Shown: one piece after another, positions 38,026 to 50,489 of the stretch
How the letters are laid out: every line of letters begins with the position of its first letter
How positions within the stretch are numbered: the stretch's first letter is position 1
Assembly: GCA_949361645.1 (NCBI GenBank)
Contig: OX442432.1
Location: forward strand, 2,882,598-2,946,597
DNA: 64,000 bases
Direction: 5' to 3'
From: Spongilla lacustris
Taxonomy: Eukaryota; Porifera; Demospongiae; Spongillida; Spongillidae
Program-made: the position numbers and the translations under genes
Notes under the pieces: generated by a model
Database searches by the model: none
The model's input: the letters and a program-made list of their open reading frames with translations, nothing else
Told to the model about the DNA's origin: nothing

Positions 38026-39540
38026 GTGTCATTTTCAAGAAAGCTACCATGTCTAAAACAGATTCGCAAATTGTTACTTCTAAAGAAAGAGTGGTATCAT
38101 AAGGACAGAGCAGTCTACAAGAAATTTGCTAGGGAATATAGATTTGCTGTGCAGTCCCTTTATGAATCTCATGAACATAATAATAAGCACAATACATGTA
38201 CATGTAATACGACACAAAGTTCAATATACATCATGAAAAATAAATATCAGCAAAGGTAACAATTTATCCAAATTACACTCATATGTAAATTTGATACTTT
38301 CTCACATATCTAAAGCTACTGTTCCACTCCTCATGAAGGCTGACAGTTGACTTGCCAAAACCGATCCTTACAAATGCAATATTTTAAATGATTACTGTGC
38401 TTCAGTTTTCACCACAGATAATGGTGTCTTACCCATCTTTCATCCAAAGGATTCTTGTGATCGGGTATGTCAACAAGTTGAGTTTACTTATAGTAAAGTG
38501 TTATGTGCACTGAAGCATCTTCCTTCTAAGTATTCCAGAATGCCAATGGTTTTCCTACTGGATTTTTAGTGGTAATTGCTTGCGCTATAGCCTTTCTATT
38601 GTCCAGGCTTTTTTACAATGTCTATGGAGGTAGGTGTATACCTCAGGGTTGGAAGCAGGCAATTGTTTGTCCCATTTTCAAAAAAGGTTCCCGTAAATTA
38701 CCTAGCAATTGTCATCCAGTATCTCGTTGCAAAGTATTGTAAATGAATCAATGATATCCTTCCTTCGTTCAAACAGCCTTAGCTCCAAAGATCAATGCCA
38801 GGCATTCTACTTGTTGTCAATTGCTAATCACACTTAATGAACACATTCTCGTTACTGATATTGGTTCTAAACTGGATTCTGTATATATAGACTTTGCTAA
38901 AGCCTTTAATCCAATCTCACATAGAAAGTTGCTATGATAGAGTGCTATGGTTTTAGTCCTCCATTGGGGAGATGGTTATCCTCATTTCTTACTTATTGTT
39001 TTCAGCAAGTCTATATTGGTCAGTTGTTATCTTCTTCTCTGCCTGTTACTAGTGGTGTTCCTCAAAGATCAGTGCTTGCATGGTCCCTTATTATTCCTCA
39101 TGTGCATGTATATCAATGACCTTCCTGATTGTTTGGTACCACCAGTCCAAGCTAAAAAATTTGCAGATGACACTAAACTTTATGTTGCTCACTCTTCCAA
39201 TTCAGTTTCACCTTTGTCCCACCATTGTCGAATTTTTGTACGTGGTCTCAACTCTGGCAGCGTTATATTGCTTTTCAGAAATGCAGTTTGATATCCTTTG
39301 AGCATGACTCTGCAAACAATTCTTACTCCTTGGGTGGTGTTGTTCTAAATAGGGTCTATGGTATTTGCGACCTGGGAGTTCATATTACATCTGACTTTAA
39401 ACCCAGCTTACATTATGCTGCTCTCTTTTGCTTAAAGGTCTTCATACGCTCAATATCTCTACACTTTGTCGAGTATTCATATCCTATGTGAAACCAATTC
39501 TCAAATACAATACTCCAGTATGGAATCTATGGTTCATACA
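38026..39540 (+). pseudogene. CR1/jockey-type non-LTR reverse transcriptase remnant
   Basis: The plus strand carries the linker region (KKEWYHKDRAVYKKFAREYR, about 38080-38140), then DSVYIDFAKAFNPISHRKLL (38877-38935), ECYGFSPPLGRWLSSFLTY, SSSLPVTSGVPQ, PLLFLMCMYINDLPD and VQAKKFADDTKLYVAHSS (about 39150-39200), i.e. RT motifs through the FADD catalytic box. The thumb-like LGVHITSDFKPSLHYA and ISYVKPILKYN follow. Stops and frameshifts occur throughout and the endonuclease and 3' end are missing. The DD catalytic pair is preserved in one frame. An old 5'-truncated or deleted copy. Confidence 0.8.
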
Positions 39541-39877
39541 AGACATCAAGTGACAGGTTTATATGTGTATAAATTAGCATGAGGCTATTTCATACCACTG
39601 ACAAGATACAAAGCTCCAAATTAGCAGCATACAACTCTCTTAGTACTTGAGACAGACAATAAATTGTTTCGAGGGGACCATGGGACAAATTAAACTGATC
39701 ACCTTCCGATGTCTACCGACGTACTATTGTTATTTGGATAATTTTTTTGATGGGACGTACGTTAGATTGTGATTATTCATTTCCTGCATACACCACCATT
39801 TTAACCCTTCATCCGGGAATGAGGATATTTATATATGAAGTGGGCAATTGGCACGTGGAATAATTTGTAGTACAAGA

Positions 39878-42800
39878 ATGCGTATTGTAGCGCTTATTAG
39901 GTGAGTGATATCTATATGTTGTAAACAGAAGCAAAAACCCAACGAAATAAAGTGCCCCACGTCCCAAGAGTACTCTTGTGTCGCAGTAATATAATCTGTA
40001 TGCGATAGTGACCAGTCCAGCTCTATTTAGTTTAGGGTAACGTACGTAATGATCGCCGTGTGCGTTAGCGTCAGCCCCAACTGTGTATGGTGCTAACAAA
40101 GGAGCCTATTATGGTTGTTTTTTAAACTCAAATAGAAAGATTCAAACGAATCATTATGGCAGGCTCTTAATTGTCGTCCTTAGCGTTATGATGTACAATA
40201 AAAATGCTAATCAATACACACGATGTAAAGTTAAGGCACTAGCGTGACATCAGTTGCACATCATGTCGTGGTTCCCTAATTGAATGCTACATGTATTAAT
40301 CCTATACATCTCCCTGTGGGGCTTGGTGTGTCAGTGATGCCTACACATCCACTGGGGCAATGTGTTAATGTTGGCGCCATTTCCTCTTCCCTTTGTGCAA
40401 GTCACCTCCTAGCTTGAGAGGTTAACTAATTGCCACACTCAACGGGTGCTAGGTTATTGTAAAACCTGTAGGCCTATTAGCGGCGTTATAAAGGCATTCC
40501 AACAAATGATGATAGTGGCATTTTTTTTGTGGTGGATTCCCAACCCATGTAAAGTTCTGTAATCCTTTGTTCAACGGAAATAAATATTCGTATCACGCTT
40601 TAAACACTGTTTCTGTCCACACTTAAACTTGTACATGTAGTTGTAGTTGTGTTAGAATTTAGAACGTAGCGATTTCTTGTTCATAAAAATTTGTGCCACA
40701 ATACTCTATAATGTGACTGTTCCATATCAGTGTCAACTGCATCTACTGTAGTTGCATTTAATTTAGTACTTATTCTCATTTTATTCAGATAACGGTAAGT
40801 AGCCTTTTCAGTGTTCAGTGTTCTGGTATGGATTTTAGGTTTTTTCATTAATGATTACGAGCACTGCACAAATATGTCACCACTGTTACATAAATAGGAA
40901 ATATAGTATATATTTTTAAAAAAATTGTGGGTTTTTGTTTTTGGCATTTCTGTCTAGTATTTGTATTAGCATTTTTGAAAAATTTACTGTTGTAGTGGTG
41001 GAAAGGATAGCTGCTACAATATGATGCAGTGTGTTTCAGCTGGTCATCAGATTGTGGCACTTGCAAACCTTCAACCAATGGAGAAAGGTGTGGCACATTA
41101 CTTCAATTATGATTTTGAATGCATTTGGTGGGTACATGTAGTGTTACTGATTGGTTGTGCAACTCAGCTGCTGTATTCATTGCCCCATCTGCACAGATTG
41201 AATGGTTTATAGTTTTATAGTTGCATTGTTTCATGCACACATTCTTTGCATTATGGTTTGTGTAATTGCAATTGGGGTGTTACCACTGTGTATTGCATAT
41301 TTATGGTATTGCATATTTATGGCTGTTATGGGGATACTTTAAGCAAAATGTTTTAGTATGTGTCATGGTCCAGGGTAAACCCAGTACAAGTACGCACGGC
41401 CAGCGCAATAGCACAGCTGAATACTTCTCAACTTATCCAACTCAAGCTCAGAAAAAGCTGTCACACACACCAATACATGTTCTTTTATACACCTAATGTC
41501 TGTATAGCCCTGCAGCCAGTCAAACAAATGGGCCTCCTGCGAAAGGAACCAATCAACACCTATATTCAGGGTATTCGGGCCATTGAGCACCAGAAGGGCT
41601 GTTTCCCATGCAGTCCTTCACACTATGCTGGTGGCCTATCATTTGAGTACATACATGTAAATGTTTCTCTCCAGACAATAATAATAATAGGAACCAATAG
41701 ACAGGGCATGACATGCATGCAGACTGTACTCTTTATGTGCTACATGTTTCCATCAGTGACTAGAAAGTTTAGATCACTTTGACATAACAGTGCATCATGA
41801 ACATCTTGACTTGATTTTAGTGATTTGTGAGTCTAGTTGAATGCATATTCATGAACACCGACTGTAAATATGGACTAAATACATTCATCCAAAATGTAAA
41901 CATGCAGAGCCGTTTATATATCATGTATTTGAATGCCTCTACCTAGATGAACTGGACAGTTTTATGTTCCAAACAGTTGGGCACGAAGGTATTGCAGCCT
42001 ACGCAGAAGCCATGCAGCTTCCTTTGTATCGGCAAGTGACCAAAGGATTGGCTAAAAAGAGAGAGTTAGTTTACACTCCTGAAGTTGGCGATGAGGTGGA
42101 AGACCTTTATCAGTTGCTGAGGACAGTAAAAGTAGGTTGTTGACACAGCATACTTGGGGTTGACCTAAGGTGTGCATGCAGTAGAAAATGATACACATCT
42201 GTGTAGGCTGATGTAATGGAAGCATCAGTAGTGATGCCTGCCCTGTTCAATAGTTTATTGTTTGACAGACATCTATTTTTAATGATTATGCCACATTATT
42301 AATATTCCATCAAACAAACGTTTAGCTCCCCCTTCCCATTCTGAATGCTGCACATTTCACTCTTGCGTGCTGGAAAGATAATTACATGTATATGCATGCA
42401 TGTATACGACATATGCTGCTGAAAATGATGCCCATTGTTGTTGATTACTTAGAAATAAATGAGGAGTGTCAAGTGTTTGGTTAATTGACACAGTACCAAA
42501 GTTATTACATTTTCAACATTTGCAGCTGTATGTCTTTACTCCAATAAAGACTAGGAATTGGCTTCACCTGCCATTTGTACAGTATCTTTGTGTCAGTGCC
42601 CTTGTCTGCCATGGAGATGGCACTGTGCCTAGGACTGTGCAGTGCAGTACAGTGTATAATGGCTAGTTGATGATATGATTATTTAACATCACTTTTACTT
42701 TTGAGTGGATGTTTTTAAAAACTGGTTTGGGATATCCAAAATTTAATTATGGAGTATTGTTCATGCAGCATCATCTCATTTGCAGTATAAAATCACAACT

Positions 42801-44198
42801 CGATCATGTGACTTCCTGACTGCATATTGTTTGATTTTCAGTATATACCCTAAATAAGTACTTTTTCGTGGATTTCTCCACTGTTACATGCTGGATTGCA
42901 CTGAAAATATGTGCAAGTGGTCCCTTGTCTAAAACTACTGTGTCCGATTTAAAGAGTCTTGGTACATTTTAGAGGGAATTGTGTTTAGTATGCCATTTCG
43001 TTACGGGTGCGATCTGAAGTCTCAGGATTAGCTGCAAGATAGTAAACTGATGTTTGAATCTAAGTGAGTTGCTCGAGTCGTGTCTTACTGATGGGGTGGC
43101 AGCTACATGTACAGTGTGTAATAGATAACCCTCAAGGTTGGAGGATGAAAGCAGCATATAACAATGGATAACATGATAAAGTTGACCATTGTATTTCGTG
43201 GGAATGGTGATCATGTCGACAATTACTCATCAGAGGTGCTCAAATAGGCGATGATGCTTTTCTGTATCTGATCTGTTGTACACTTGTCAGCTCCTGCAAG
43301 TTTTAGTTCTGAAACGAACTGTTACCACTCCCACTTTCAGCCATGAAATACAATAATGTCGACTTTATAATCTTACTCATTATTATATGGTTGACTTTTT
43401 TATCCTCCGGATTTTTGGACTTTCTATTAGCTGCCAAACCATCAGTAAAGTCATGACTGCAACTGCCTTGGACACAACCATCATTTTACTATCTACTAGC
43501 TGATCCTGGGACTTAAGATATATACATTTACTGGTAAACTGAGGCATTGTAATGGGGTAAATGATCTTTAGTATTATTCATGTTTGCACATGTTTGCTTG
43601 TCAGGACGAGATGCAAATAGAAGGTGTCTCTGTTGGAGCTGTACTTTCAGACTATCAGAGGCTAAGAGTAGAAAATGTGTAAGTTATTGATGCTACTTAG
43701 AATTTAGTGTTCTCATGAATGCTTCACAATCAATCAACCCTTTCTTTAATTAAGAAGGGTTTAGGAAAGCATTGACCCTATGATTAGAATAACCAAACTA
43801 CATGTACATGTACACCAATAGCCTGCTTCCCAAACTGCACTGATATGGTGACATGGTTCCATGTCATATGAAAGGATCTTTAGATGAGGAGAGGGAGATG
43901 GATGGTATTGTTATGTGTATTCTGATCGCCGTCTATCTGGCTGACCAATTGTAGCTCCATTTGAGCACATGATCAGCTAAATGCTATATTCATTATCAGG
44001 CTGAAAGAAGCGATCCATTATTCCAAATACATATACATATAGTACATGCACTTATTGTATGTGTACATGTATATCCTAGGTGTGGTCGGCTGGGTCTTAC
44101 AAGTTTGGCATATCTGTGGCGAAGGGACCAGCAGGAGCTCCTACAAGAGATGATTACTGCAGGTGTCAAGGCCATTGTCATTAAAGTAGCCTCACTAG
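39878..44198 (+). CDS. DPH6: Diphthine-ammonia ligase, five 5' exons
   Basis: Five plus-strand exons join in phase: 39878-39900 (ATG), 40996-41087, 41947-42131, 43605-43678, 44080-44198. They give 164 residues starting MRIVALISGGKDSCYNMM, with the PP-loop ATP-binding motif SGGKDS, then MFQTVGHEGIAAYAEAMQLP, GDEVEDLYQLL, GVSVGAVLSDYQRLRVENV and LGLTSLAYLWRRDQQELLQ. DPH6 performs the last, ATP-dependent amidation step of diphthamide synthesis on elongation factor 2 in the cytosol. The family protein is roughly 260-270 residues in animals, so about 100 C-terminal residues, including the conserved GEGGEYET region, are still needed. The last exon ends at a good GT donor (GTATGT), but I found no continuing exon before 49.4 kb. 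Confidence 0.92.
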
Positions 44199-45155
44199 GT
44201 ATGTTTTATGTTTTGTCATGTGTAATATTTAATTGGTATAATATTAATAACCAAAGTATTGTGGAACTATTGAAAACATCAATGTGGCACTAGTTAGTTA
44301 TAGTATTTTGCAATTGGCAAGACAGCGCAAACAAGCTTATCCACAAACAAGCTTACATGTACATTGTATCTGTATTAAAATACACTCCATAATATTACTA
44401 TTATTTTATTTAACCCTTGAACTGCAGCAGTGGACAAAAATGCGCACTTACGTAGTGCTAAAGGCAACAAGCAGAATTTAGGAGGCAATGAGCTAATCAA
44501 GCATTCCTTCACGTGTTATTCCTACTGTTGTTTAATTAATTAGTGCAGGCCAAGGGTTAGTGCACAAAATATAAATGTTAATTGCTGAAAGTGCAAGTAC
44601 TACATGTGGAAACTGTGATAGTTGATTTGAAACAATTTCCCTGCTCTTTGATAGAAAACACCACCCCCCAACTTTGAAGAGCTCATTGAGAGCATCACAA
44701 TTATGCTATTAATTTTTTCAGTGTAGTGTGGGTAAAAAAGGTATGAGGCATCAACATTGGGGGAGGGGGGGGGGGGTTCCTTGCCATAAAGGTAAAAAGT
44801 TCATCAATTTTCAGATGTTTTTTTTAATGCACTATAGCTTGTACTACGGCAACATAGTGATCGAATCGTATATGTAGGTGTTGAATTCGTGCAAAGATAG
44901 GCCTATCTCACATATTGCCTTTGTGATGTAAGACCTTTGACTCCCACTGTCATTTATTGGATTACTGGGAGCATCCTTCCTATAAACAGCAGCTCTGGCC
45001 ATCTGAACCAGAACAAGGGTCTTCATACTTACATGGATAGTACTGGTGAGCTAGGAGGTTGAGAAACCTGAAAAGCGAGTCTCTAGAGGGCTCTAAGCAG
45101 GATGCTGATTGTATGAGGGATGCACTTGGTGAAGGTGAGCAAATACTGACATGAT
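44199..45155. other. Intron or truncated 3' part of DPH6
   Basis: After the donor at 44199 no exon continuing DPH6 is visible. The stretch is AT-rich, with a poly-G run at about 44760-44776. It is either a long intron or the point where the gene is broken. Confidence 0.4.
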
Positions 45156-45160
45156 GTCTC

Positions 45161-45393
45161 TGTAAAGGATTCTCAGGTCCCCGCATCGCAATGCGGCTTG
45201 CACAAACCACAATTTATTATAACCACTTGACCGAGTTTGCATTAAACCGAAATATGCCTTAAATACTAACTATCTACCGTGCCTATATATACATGTATGT
45301 CCAGCTGCCTAAGTGGATCAGTCTTTAAGAGCAGCTGTCATATTAAGCCTGTATGTATAATGACATAGTGTCAGTTCCACAGACCCTCTGACA
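45161..45393 (-). repeat. 3' LTR of the miniature element
   Basis: The left repeat is 21 bp shorter than its partner and clearly diverged from it, so the insertion is not recent. It corresponds to the 3' LTR when the element is read on the minus strand. Confidence 0.85.
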
Positions 45394-45770
45394 CTCCCCT
45401 ATACATGTAGTTCTTCTGGTGACAAGTTGGCTTGTCACAACAAGGCGTTGACGTTTCTGTTGGCCTTCCCCAGTCGGCAGGTCACCTTGAACGGCAGTGC
45501 CAAACTGGCATGGCGTTATTGTAATTGATTCCAGCACCATTGCCTTGTTCAAATCTCGTCAGGTGCTTGTTTGTTCCCATGCTTCCAGCAATCTCTTCTC
45601 TCCGCTAATTTCTGTTTCTTCTCATCCGTGCCTCCTGCTGCATGGATTTAGTCTCTAGCCTTCCTCCTCCTACCGTTCCATATGTCACTCGCCCCAGCCT
45701 TCTCACACAGCCTCATTGTATGTAGTCCTTTGCCCATCTGGCTGAAGTTGATCCCGGACAGGCCCCCAAA

Positions 45771-46024
45771 TGTAAAGGATCCTCACGCCCCCCACATTGC
45801 AAATGTGGCTTGCACAAACCACAAGTTATTATAACCACTTGACCAGCCTTACACTAAACCAAAATACGCCTTAAATACTTACTCTCTACCATGTCTAGAT
45901 ATATGTCCAGCTGCCTATTCCCCAAGTCAGTCCGCGGCAAGCTAAATGGATCAGTCTTTATGGGCAGCAGTATAATTTTACCCTTATGCATAATGACATA
46001 ATGTTGGGTCCCCAGAACCTGACA
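45771..46024 (-). repeat. 5' LTR of the miniature element
   Basis: The right repeat is adjacent to the primer-binding site and is therefore the 5' LTR on the minus strand. It contains an insertion (CCCCAAGTCAGTCCGCGGCA region near 45920) absent from the other LTR. Confidence 0.85.
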
Positions 46025-46495
46025 GTCTCCCATGACAGTTCGTGCATCCTGACAATGAGCGACAATCTTTCCCCTTGTGTCCCTTGTTGAGGCTGATCAA
46101 ACACTTCCCCAATTTTAATAGACTCTGCTTTCTTGCCTCGGTGTTATTACAGTTCTACAAAGGTGAGATGGGTGAGATCCAGTGTGTAGCAAAAAGAGAA
46201 CTGCTGGTCAGATGTGTAGCTGCTGTTTGTTGCTCTCGAATAGGCTATTCCTGTTGCTGTTGTGTGCCAATTTCTGCAACAGACCTTTCCCTTGCCTCAA
46301 TCTCCCTATCCATCACTTTCATCAAGTAGTCTAAATTCCAGTTCTGCTACTACATGTACTTCTCTACTCACAATTAGGCACAACTCAGATGGGGTCTTTT
46401 TCATCAGAATAGAAGACTGCAAGGTCTAAGGAATCTCAAACATGTCACAACTTTATCATAAAGGCATTGGGATGGCCTTAATCATAGATTGTCCG

Positions 46496-46536
46496 GTGTT
46501 AAACCGGTTTAACGAAGTGTTAAATCGGTTTAACAC
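46496..46536. repeat. Compound palindrome
   Basis: GTGTTAAACCGGTTTAAC, a 3-bp spacer, then GTGTTAAATCGGTTTAACAC. Each half is itself nearly palindromic and the two halves are also direct repeats. Confidence 0.9.
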
Positions 46537-46775
46537 TTTTCCAGTGTCTATTACACAGTATAGAAGGGGTTGTGTTTTACAACAGCACTGCTGTCCTATC
46601 CAGATATCTGTTAAGTCTTAGCGCCACACAAGTTCTAGGCGCAATTCTCGCTTTTTGTAGCGTTACAAGCAAATCCACTCCACCGACTACAAACACTGCA
46701 TAGTCTGCTTGCATAAGTAGCAGTGCACAGTTCAGAATCCTTGCTGTATAATGGTGGTACAGAATTATGTAACAA

Positions 46776-47525
46776 ATGTTCATTAGCCTTGTACGATGGT
46801 TATCCTGTGTGCCTATACTTATCTGCATTAGCAAGGCTTTGGCAACAGCTTCAGTAAATTCGGAGTGGCTCAGCATACTGCTTCCTGGGTGGAACTTCTT
46901 GTACAAGAGGTACATGTATGCGTCAGTTTCCACAATCCCAAGAACAATGGTTTGTCCAAAACTGGGTTCGCCAATTTGTTTCCATGAGGTGCTGATGTTA
47001 TGAGCAGTAAGGAATACATGCCTGAATACAAGCTTGCAGGCACTGCCTTGCTCCTTAGGCTTACCAAGCCATGGCATGGGTCTCGGAAAGCTGTAAGGGC
47101 AGATTCTCAATCTGCCTTTGCTAGTGTCACCACAGCTGTTGCTTGTAGAAAGAATGGGATGCACTTCACAGGATTAGTAAAGACAGCAACCCGAATGTTT
47201 CCTAAGCAGTATCTTGATGAGGTAGAATTCAAAGAACTAGGTGATGATTTCACACTAACATCCAGTTTAGAAGGCCATAATACCATGGCCCATACATGTA
47301 CATGGGTGGACAAATTTAGAAAGTGTTTTGTGTCCACACCTTCTATAACTCTCCCTGGTAAGCTATCTAACAAGTGCAGATGGAGAAGAGGTAGGACAGA
47401 CAGAAGTATGTAACAAAACTGTCAAGTGAAAGAAGCTTTTTGAATCCTATTTTGATGCAGCATTGATTATAGACATCAACAATCACATGCATCAAGGAGG
47501 CCTGGCCTTAAATTTTAAGCTGTAG
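46776..47525 (+). pseudogene. PiggyBac-like transposase fragment
   Basis: The plus strand reads GWNFLYKRYMYASVSTIPRT, MPEYKLAGTALLLRLTKPWH, GSRKAVRADSQSAFASVTTA, GMHFTGLVKTATRMFPKQYL, FVSTPSITLPGKLSNK and, after a frameshift near 47410, FDAALIIDINNHMHQGGLAL. This is the order of a piggyBac-type DDE/D transposase core: the Asp in ADS is the second catalytic Asp and that in IDINNH would be the third. The N-terminal part with the first Asp, the C-terminal zinc region and the inverted ends are not found. The last frame is shifted, so it is a broken fragment. A 195-codon frame on the other strand overlaps it and is an antisense shadow. Confidence 0.7.
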
Positions 47526-47529
47526 AGTA

Positions 47530-49560
47530 ATCTTTGTTTCAGCATCCTTCAGCTCACATCCCACTCCTTTTGGCTTCCTGTCTATTCGTGTCACATGGGG
47601 CATTCCATCAGAGCAAAAATCACCATCTTTCCCTCCATGATGACACAGACTCAACTATACACAGCTGCCACCCAAGATAGAACGTCTCTACTCTTCGCTG
47701 ATTGCATTCAATATTGCATTCAATCAAGTGGCAAGCAGATGACCATTTATCACTAATATTCTCATCTTCAGGGCAGAATGCTAGACATCTAAGTAAAATT
47801 CCAAAATGATTTCGTGAAAGGCCATATTACTCTCCAAAATGAGGAGCAGGAAAACACCATCCTCAGTGAACTGCAAATCACGTCTACCTTTTGAGGTCTT
47901 TGTCAAAGAAATGCAGGGCACCGAACACTGCCAATATCTCCCCTTCATTGACCTCACATCCTTCCTGAAGGCAAGCGGTCTGAAGTCCAATTTGTGATAT
48001 CTGTCAATATATGGGATGGAAATGGCAGCATCCAATAGTCAAGTGGTGTCCTACGCATCTCATCCACATCGTTACCCCACAATATGTGTGCTTCAAATCT
48101 AGGCATGCATCTCCAATAACTCCATCAACGACCTTCCATTGTACTGATCCATGGCAAAGTAAAATGTTGTCAGAATCATCTACTTCACACTCATGCTGTT
48201 CTGTAAGACCCACTGCTGGAGACACTGCTTCTTCTGAAATGGTGGGTCAAGGGTGTACACTTGGGCTACCACTGCTGTTTTATCAATGACTTGACATTTC
48301 TGGCTGTGTGCTGGTACGCCCATTGAAACCCCTACCTCACTAAAATGTACTAAGTATTTTCACTTTTCTCCCAATCCCTTGAACTTCTTCCACTACCCCA
48401 TCCAGTCCTTTGTTGCAGACAGCCTTCCAAACCATTGCTTTGTCCACAGAACCTTGATTACACTACACGACACGCAATTACCAATTGAAAATGGCATTTA
48501 CCAACTAATAGTAGGAGATACACAAGACTAACAACAGCATCAACCGAAACTGTCTTGGCGGTTGAAAGTGCAGTGCAACACCTAGACAAGCGTCATGAAA
48601 ATTAAAAAAAAAATCCTGCTAATTATATTGTAGCTGTACCTATCGGTATGCATAATCCATCACATAAAGGTACATGTATCTAAGTTTTGAAAGGTCGTAT
48701 GAATATAATCAATGGTTTGTGACTTAAAGGGGGAGGTATTACATAAATAACAGCACAGGTCATGGCAATCGATGCGCAAATTCGCATATAAAGGGCACTT
48801 GGATCCAACTAGAAATCACGTGAGTTCAACATCCTCAGAATGGCTCAGTTTTGTGAGCTCTAGGATTATCACAGAAACTTGGTAGCTACGTCAGTTTTAC
48901 GTTGTAGACACGGGCAGATCAAGTGCCTTTTAGCACTAGATTGCGCGTGTTTATTTGTTCTTGGAACCGAGTTGCATTGTGTTTTTCAGTTATAATCCAT
49001 ATACCTTTCTATATTGTTACAAGCTCTGTGAGGCTTCCAGTCAGTACCAAAGGTGAGCTTGGCTCGATGGTAAATTATCACGTGCACATATGACAAAGAC
49101 CTGCAAACTTTGTAACATTGAGGCAACTTGAGTGCCTAATTACGATGCGCTGCACAACTGGGTTTCAATCGCAATTTCATATCCCTTAGCATTTCCATTT
49201 CTTATATACCCAAATGAGTGGCCTGTGCAAGGCTTGTGTTGTAACACGTTTGTAAATAATGTATACTAAGCAAAATACAACAGAAAGCAACAACATAAAT
49301 AAAACTTTTGAATCCCTGTTCCATCAGAGTCATTCACTGGTAATCTGAAACCAGATCTGTGGTGCTGGAATTCTTTAGTCGGGATTTTCTTAGTCAAATA
49401 TGTCTTCCAATTCAAACGCCGTTCCTACAATAAAGGTAAGGTTGCTTTTAGGCACATAATTCAGCAAAACAAATTAGTCAAGTTGTGTAATATGTAGAGA
49501 AGTAAAACACCTAATATAGAAGCCAATCCAATGCAAGTAGTAAACAAGTCAGTATACATG
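47530..49560. other. Region without an identified gene
   Basis: Minus-strand frames at 48225-48004 and 48035-47781 have protein-like composition (for example GDACLDLKHTYCGVTMWMRC and LQFTEDGVFLLLILESN) and may be the remains of one coding unit split by a frameshift. I do not recognise it. A possible short first exon, ATG at 49400 reading MSSNSNAVPTIK to a GT donor at 49436, has no matching next exon. Confidence 0.3.
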
Positions 49561-49562
49561 TA

Positions 49563-49886
49563 CAGTCTACCCTCGATGCTATCGCCCTCGATCACTATCG
49601 CACTCTATGGCTCTCACTACTGTCGCCCCTCGTTGCTATCGCTCTCGCTACGATCGCTATCATAACATATTGCCACGCGATTGTATTAAAACCCACACTT
49701 CTTTACTGAATACACTCTGTGCTAGGGGACTACAATATAAATGATATTCAAATTACTCGCTATCATATCTGTGTACACTTGCCAAATTACATTACTTCCC
49801 ACACCTATATCAATAGACCTCGCTACTAGTGCCCCTCGATGCTATCGCGCTTGTCCGGATCCCGCGATAGCATCGAGAGTATACTG
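49563..49886. mobile_element. Pogo/Tigger-like MITE (324 bp)
   Basis: The left end CAGTCTACCCTCGATGCTAT and the right end (read inward CAGTATACTCTCGATGCTAT) form terminal inverted repeats of about 24 bp. TA flanks both sides (49561-49562 and 49887-49888), the target duplication of Tc1/mariner and pogo elements, and CAGT..ACYCTCGAT is a pogo/Tigger-like end. The interior carries several further TCGCTAYGATCGC-type motifs and no coding region. Confidence 0.88.
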
Positions 49887-50041
49887 TATACTAAAACTGA
49901 CGTTCACAAGCCAGAATCTACCAAATTCTTTCTCTGTGGTTCAATGTACCAGTGATCAACCACATTCCTACACACTTCATGATCATTTATACAAGGTTGT
50001 GGTTGAATAAGGTCAATTGATGCCTGCCTACCTGCAGCATT

Positions 50042-50480
50042 TGTGGCTGACCTCAGACGGGTCATAGACCTTCACAATAAAGGAGGTTGGTATATGCGTA
50101 GAAATATGCCAGCCACCAACTCTGGTTGTACAAGGCTCCAAGATATCGTACAAGTGCCAGCCAATTCAGAAACTTGTGCAGTGCTATGTCCATTTATGCA
50201 CTTCATGGGCTTCCTCCATCTGGTTACCCAGGAGGAGACCCACCAGTGTTGGATGACACTCCAAATGAACCTTGTTGTCCACACTGCCTGTTTGGGCCTT
50301 GCATAATCCGCCAGCTGCTAGTATTCCTTACTGGGACAGAAGAGAGATAATGCCAAATGAATGATCTAACCTTCCTATTTGAAAGTGCACTGATAATCTC
50401 TTTGCCACATAGGAAATCGGAAGCAGGTATCCAAATCCAGTGGGCATTCCATACAATGGCTATAGGTCATCATTTATGTA
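50042..50480 (+). pseudogene. Cys-rich ORF, probably transposon-associated, broken
   Basis: After an acceptor (CTACCTGCAG at about 50039) the frame reads FVADLRRVIDLHNKGGWYMR and LQDIVQVPANSETCAVLCPF. A frameshift near 50190 then gives ALHGLPPSGYPGGDPPVLDD and TPNEPCCPHCLFGPCIIRQ. A further piece, IGSRYPNPVGIPYNGYRSSF, follows a TAG acceptor-like site at about 50413. The pieces look like one conserved protein found in many copies in invertebrate genomes, with a CCPHCLFGPC cysteine cluster. I cannot name its function. A link with the Ser/Asp-rich and coiled-coil-like frames at 51394-51724 is possible. Confidence 0.4.
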
Positions 50481-50489
50481 AAAAAAAAA

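Larger units (their letters stand above)
45161..46024 (-). mobile_element. Miniature LTR retrotransposon (TRIM-like)
   Basis: Two direct repeats, 45161-45393 (233 bp) and 45771-46024 (254 bp), both start TGTAAAGGAT and end GACA, giving TG...CA borders. They are flanked by the 5-bp duplication GTCTC (45156-45160 and 46025-46029). On the minus strand the right repeat is the 5' LTR; two bases inside it lies TGGGGGCCTGTCCGGGAT (45768-45751), close to a proline-tRNA primer-binding site, and a short purine tract (AGGGGAG) precedes the other LTR. The internal part is only 377 bp and has no intact gag or pol, which is the layout of a terminal-repeat retrotransposon in miniature. It must have used proteins of an autonomous relative. 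It lies downstream of the last visible DPH6 exon. Confidence 0.88.

Noticed and set aside
46577..47164. 195-codon minus-strand ORF
   Set aside because: It overlaps the plus-strand piggyBac-like transposase, whose motifs are clear; the antisense frame has no recognisable domain.
49400..49435. First exon MSSNSNAVPTIK with GT donor
   Set aside because: The next good acceptor (about 50039) does not continue in phase without a stop, so no gene model could be built.
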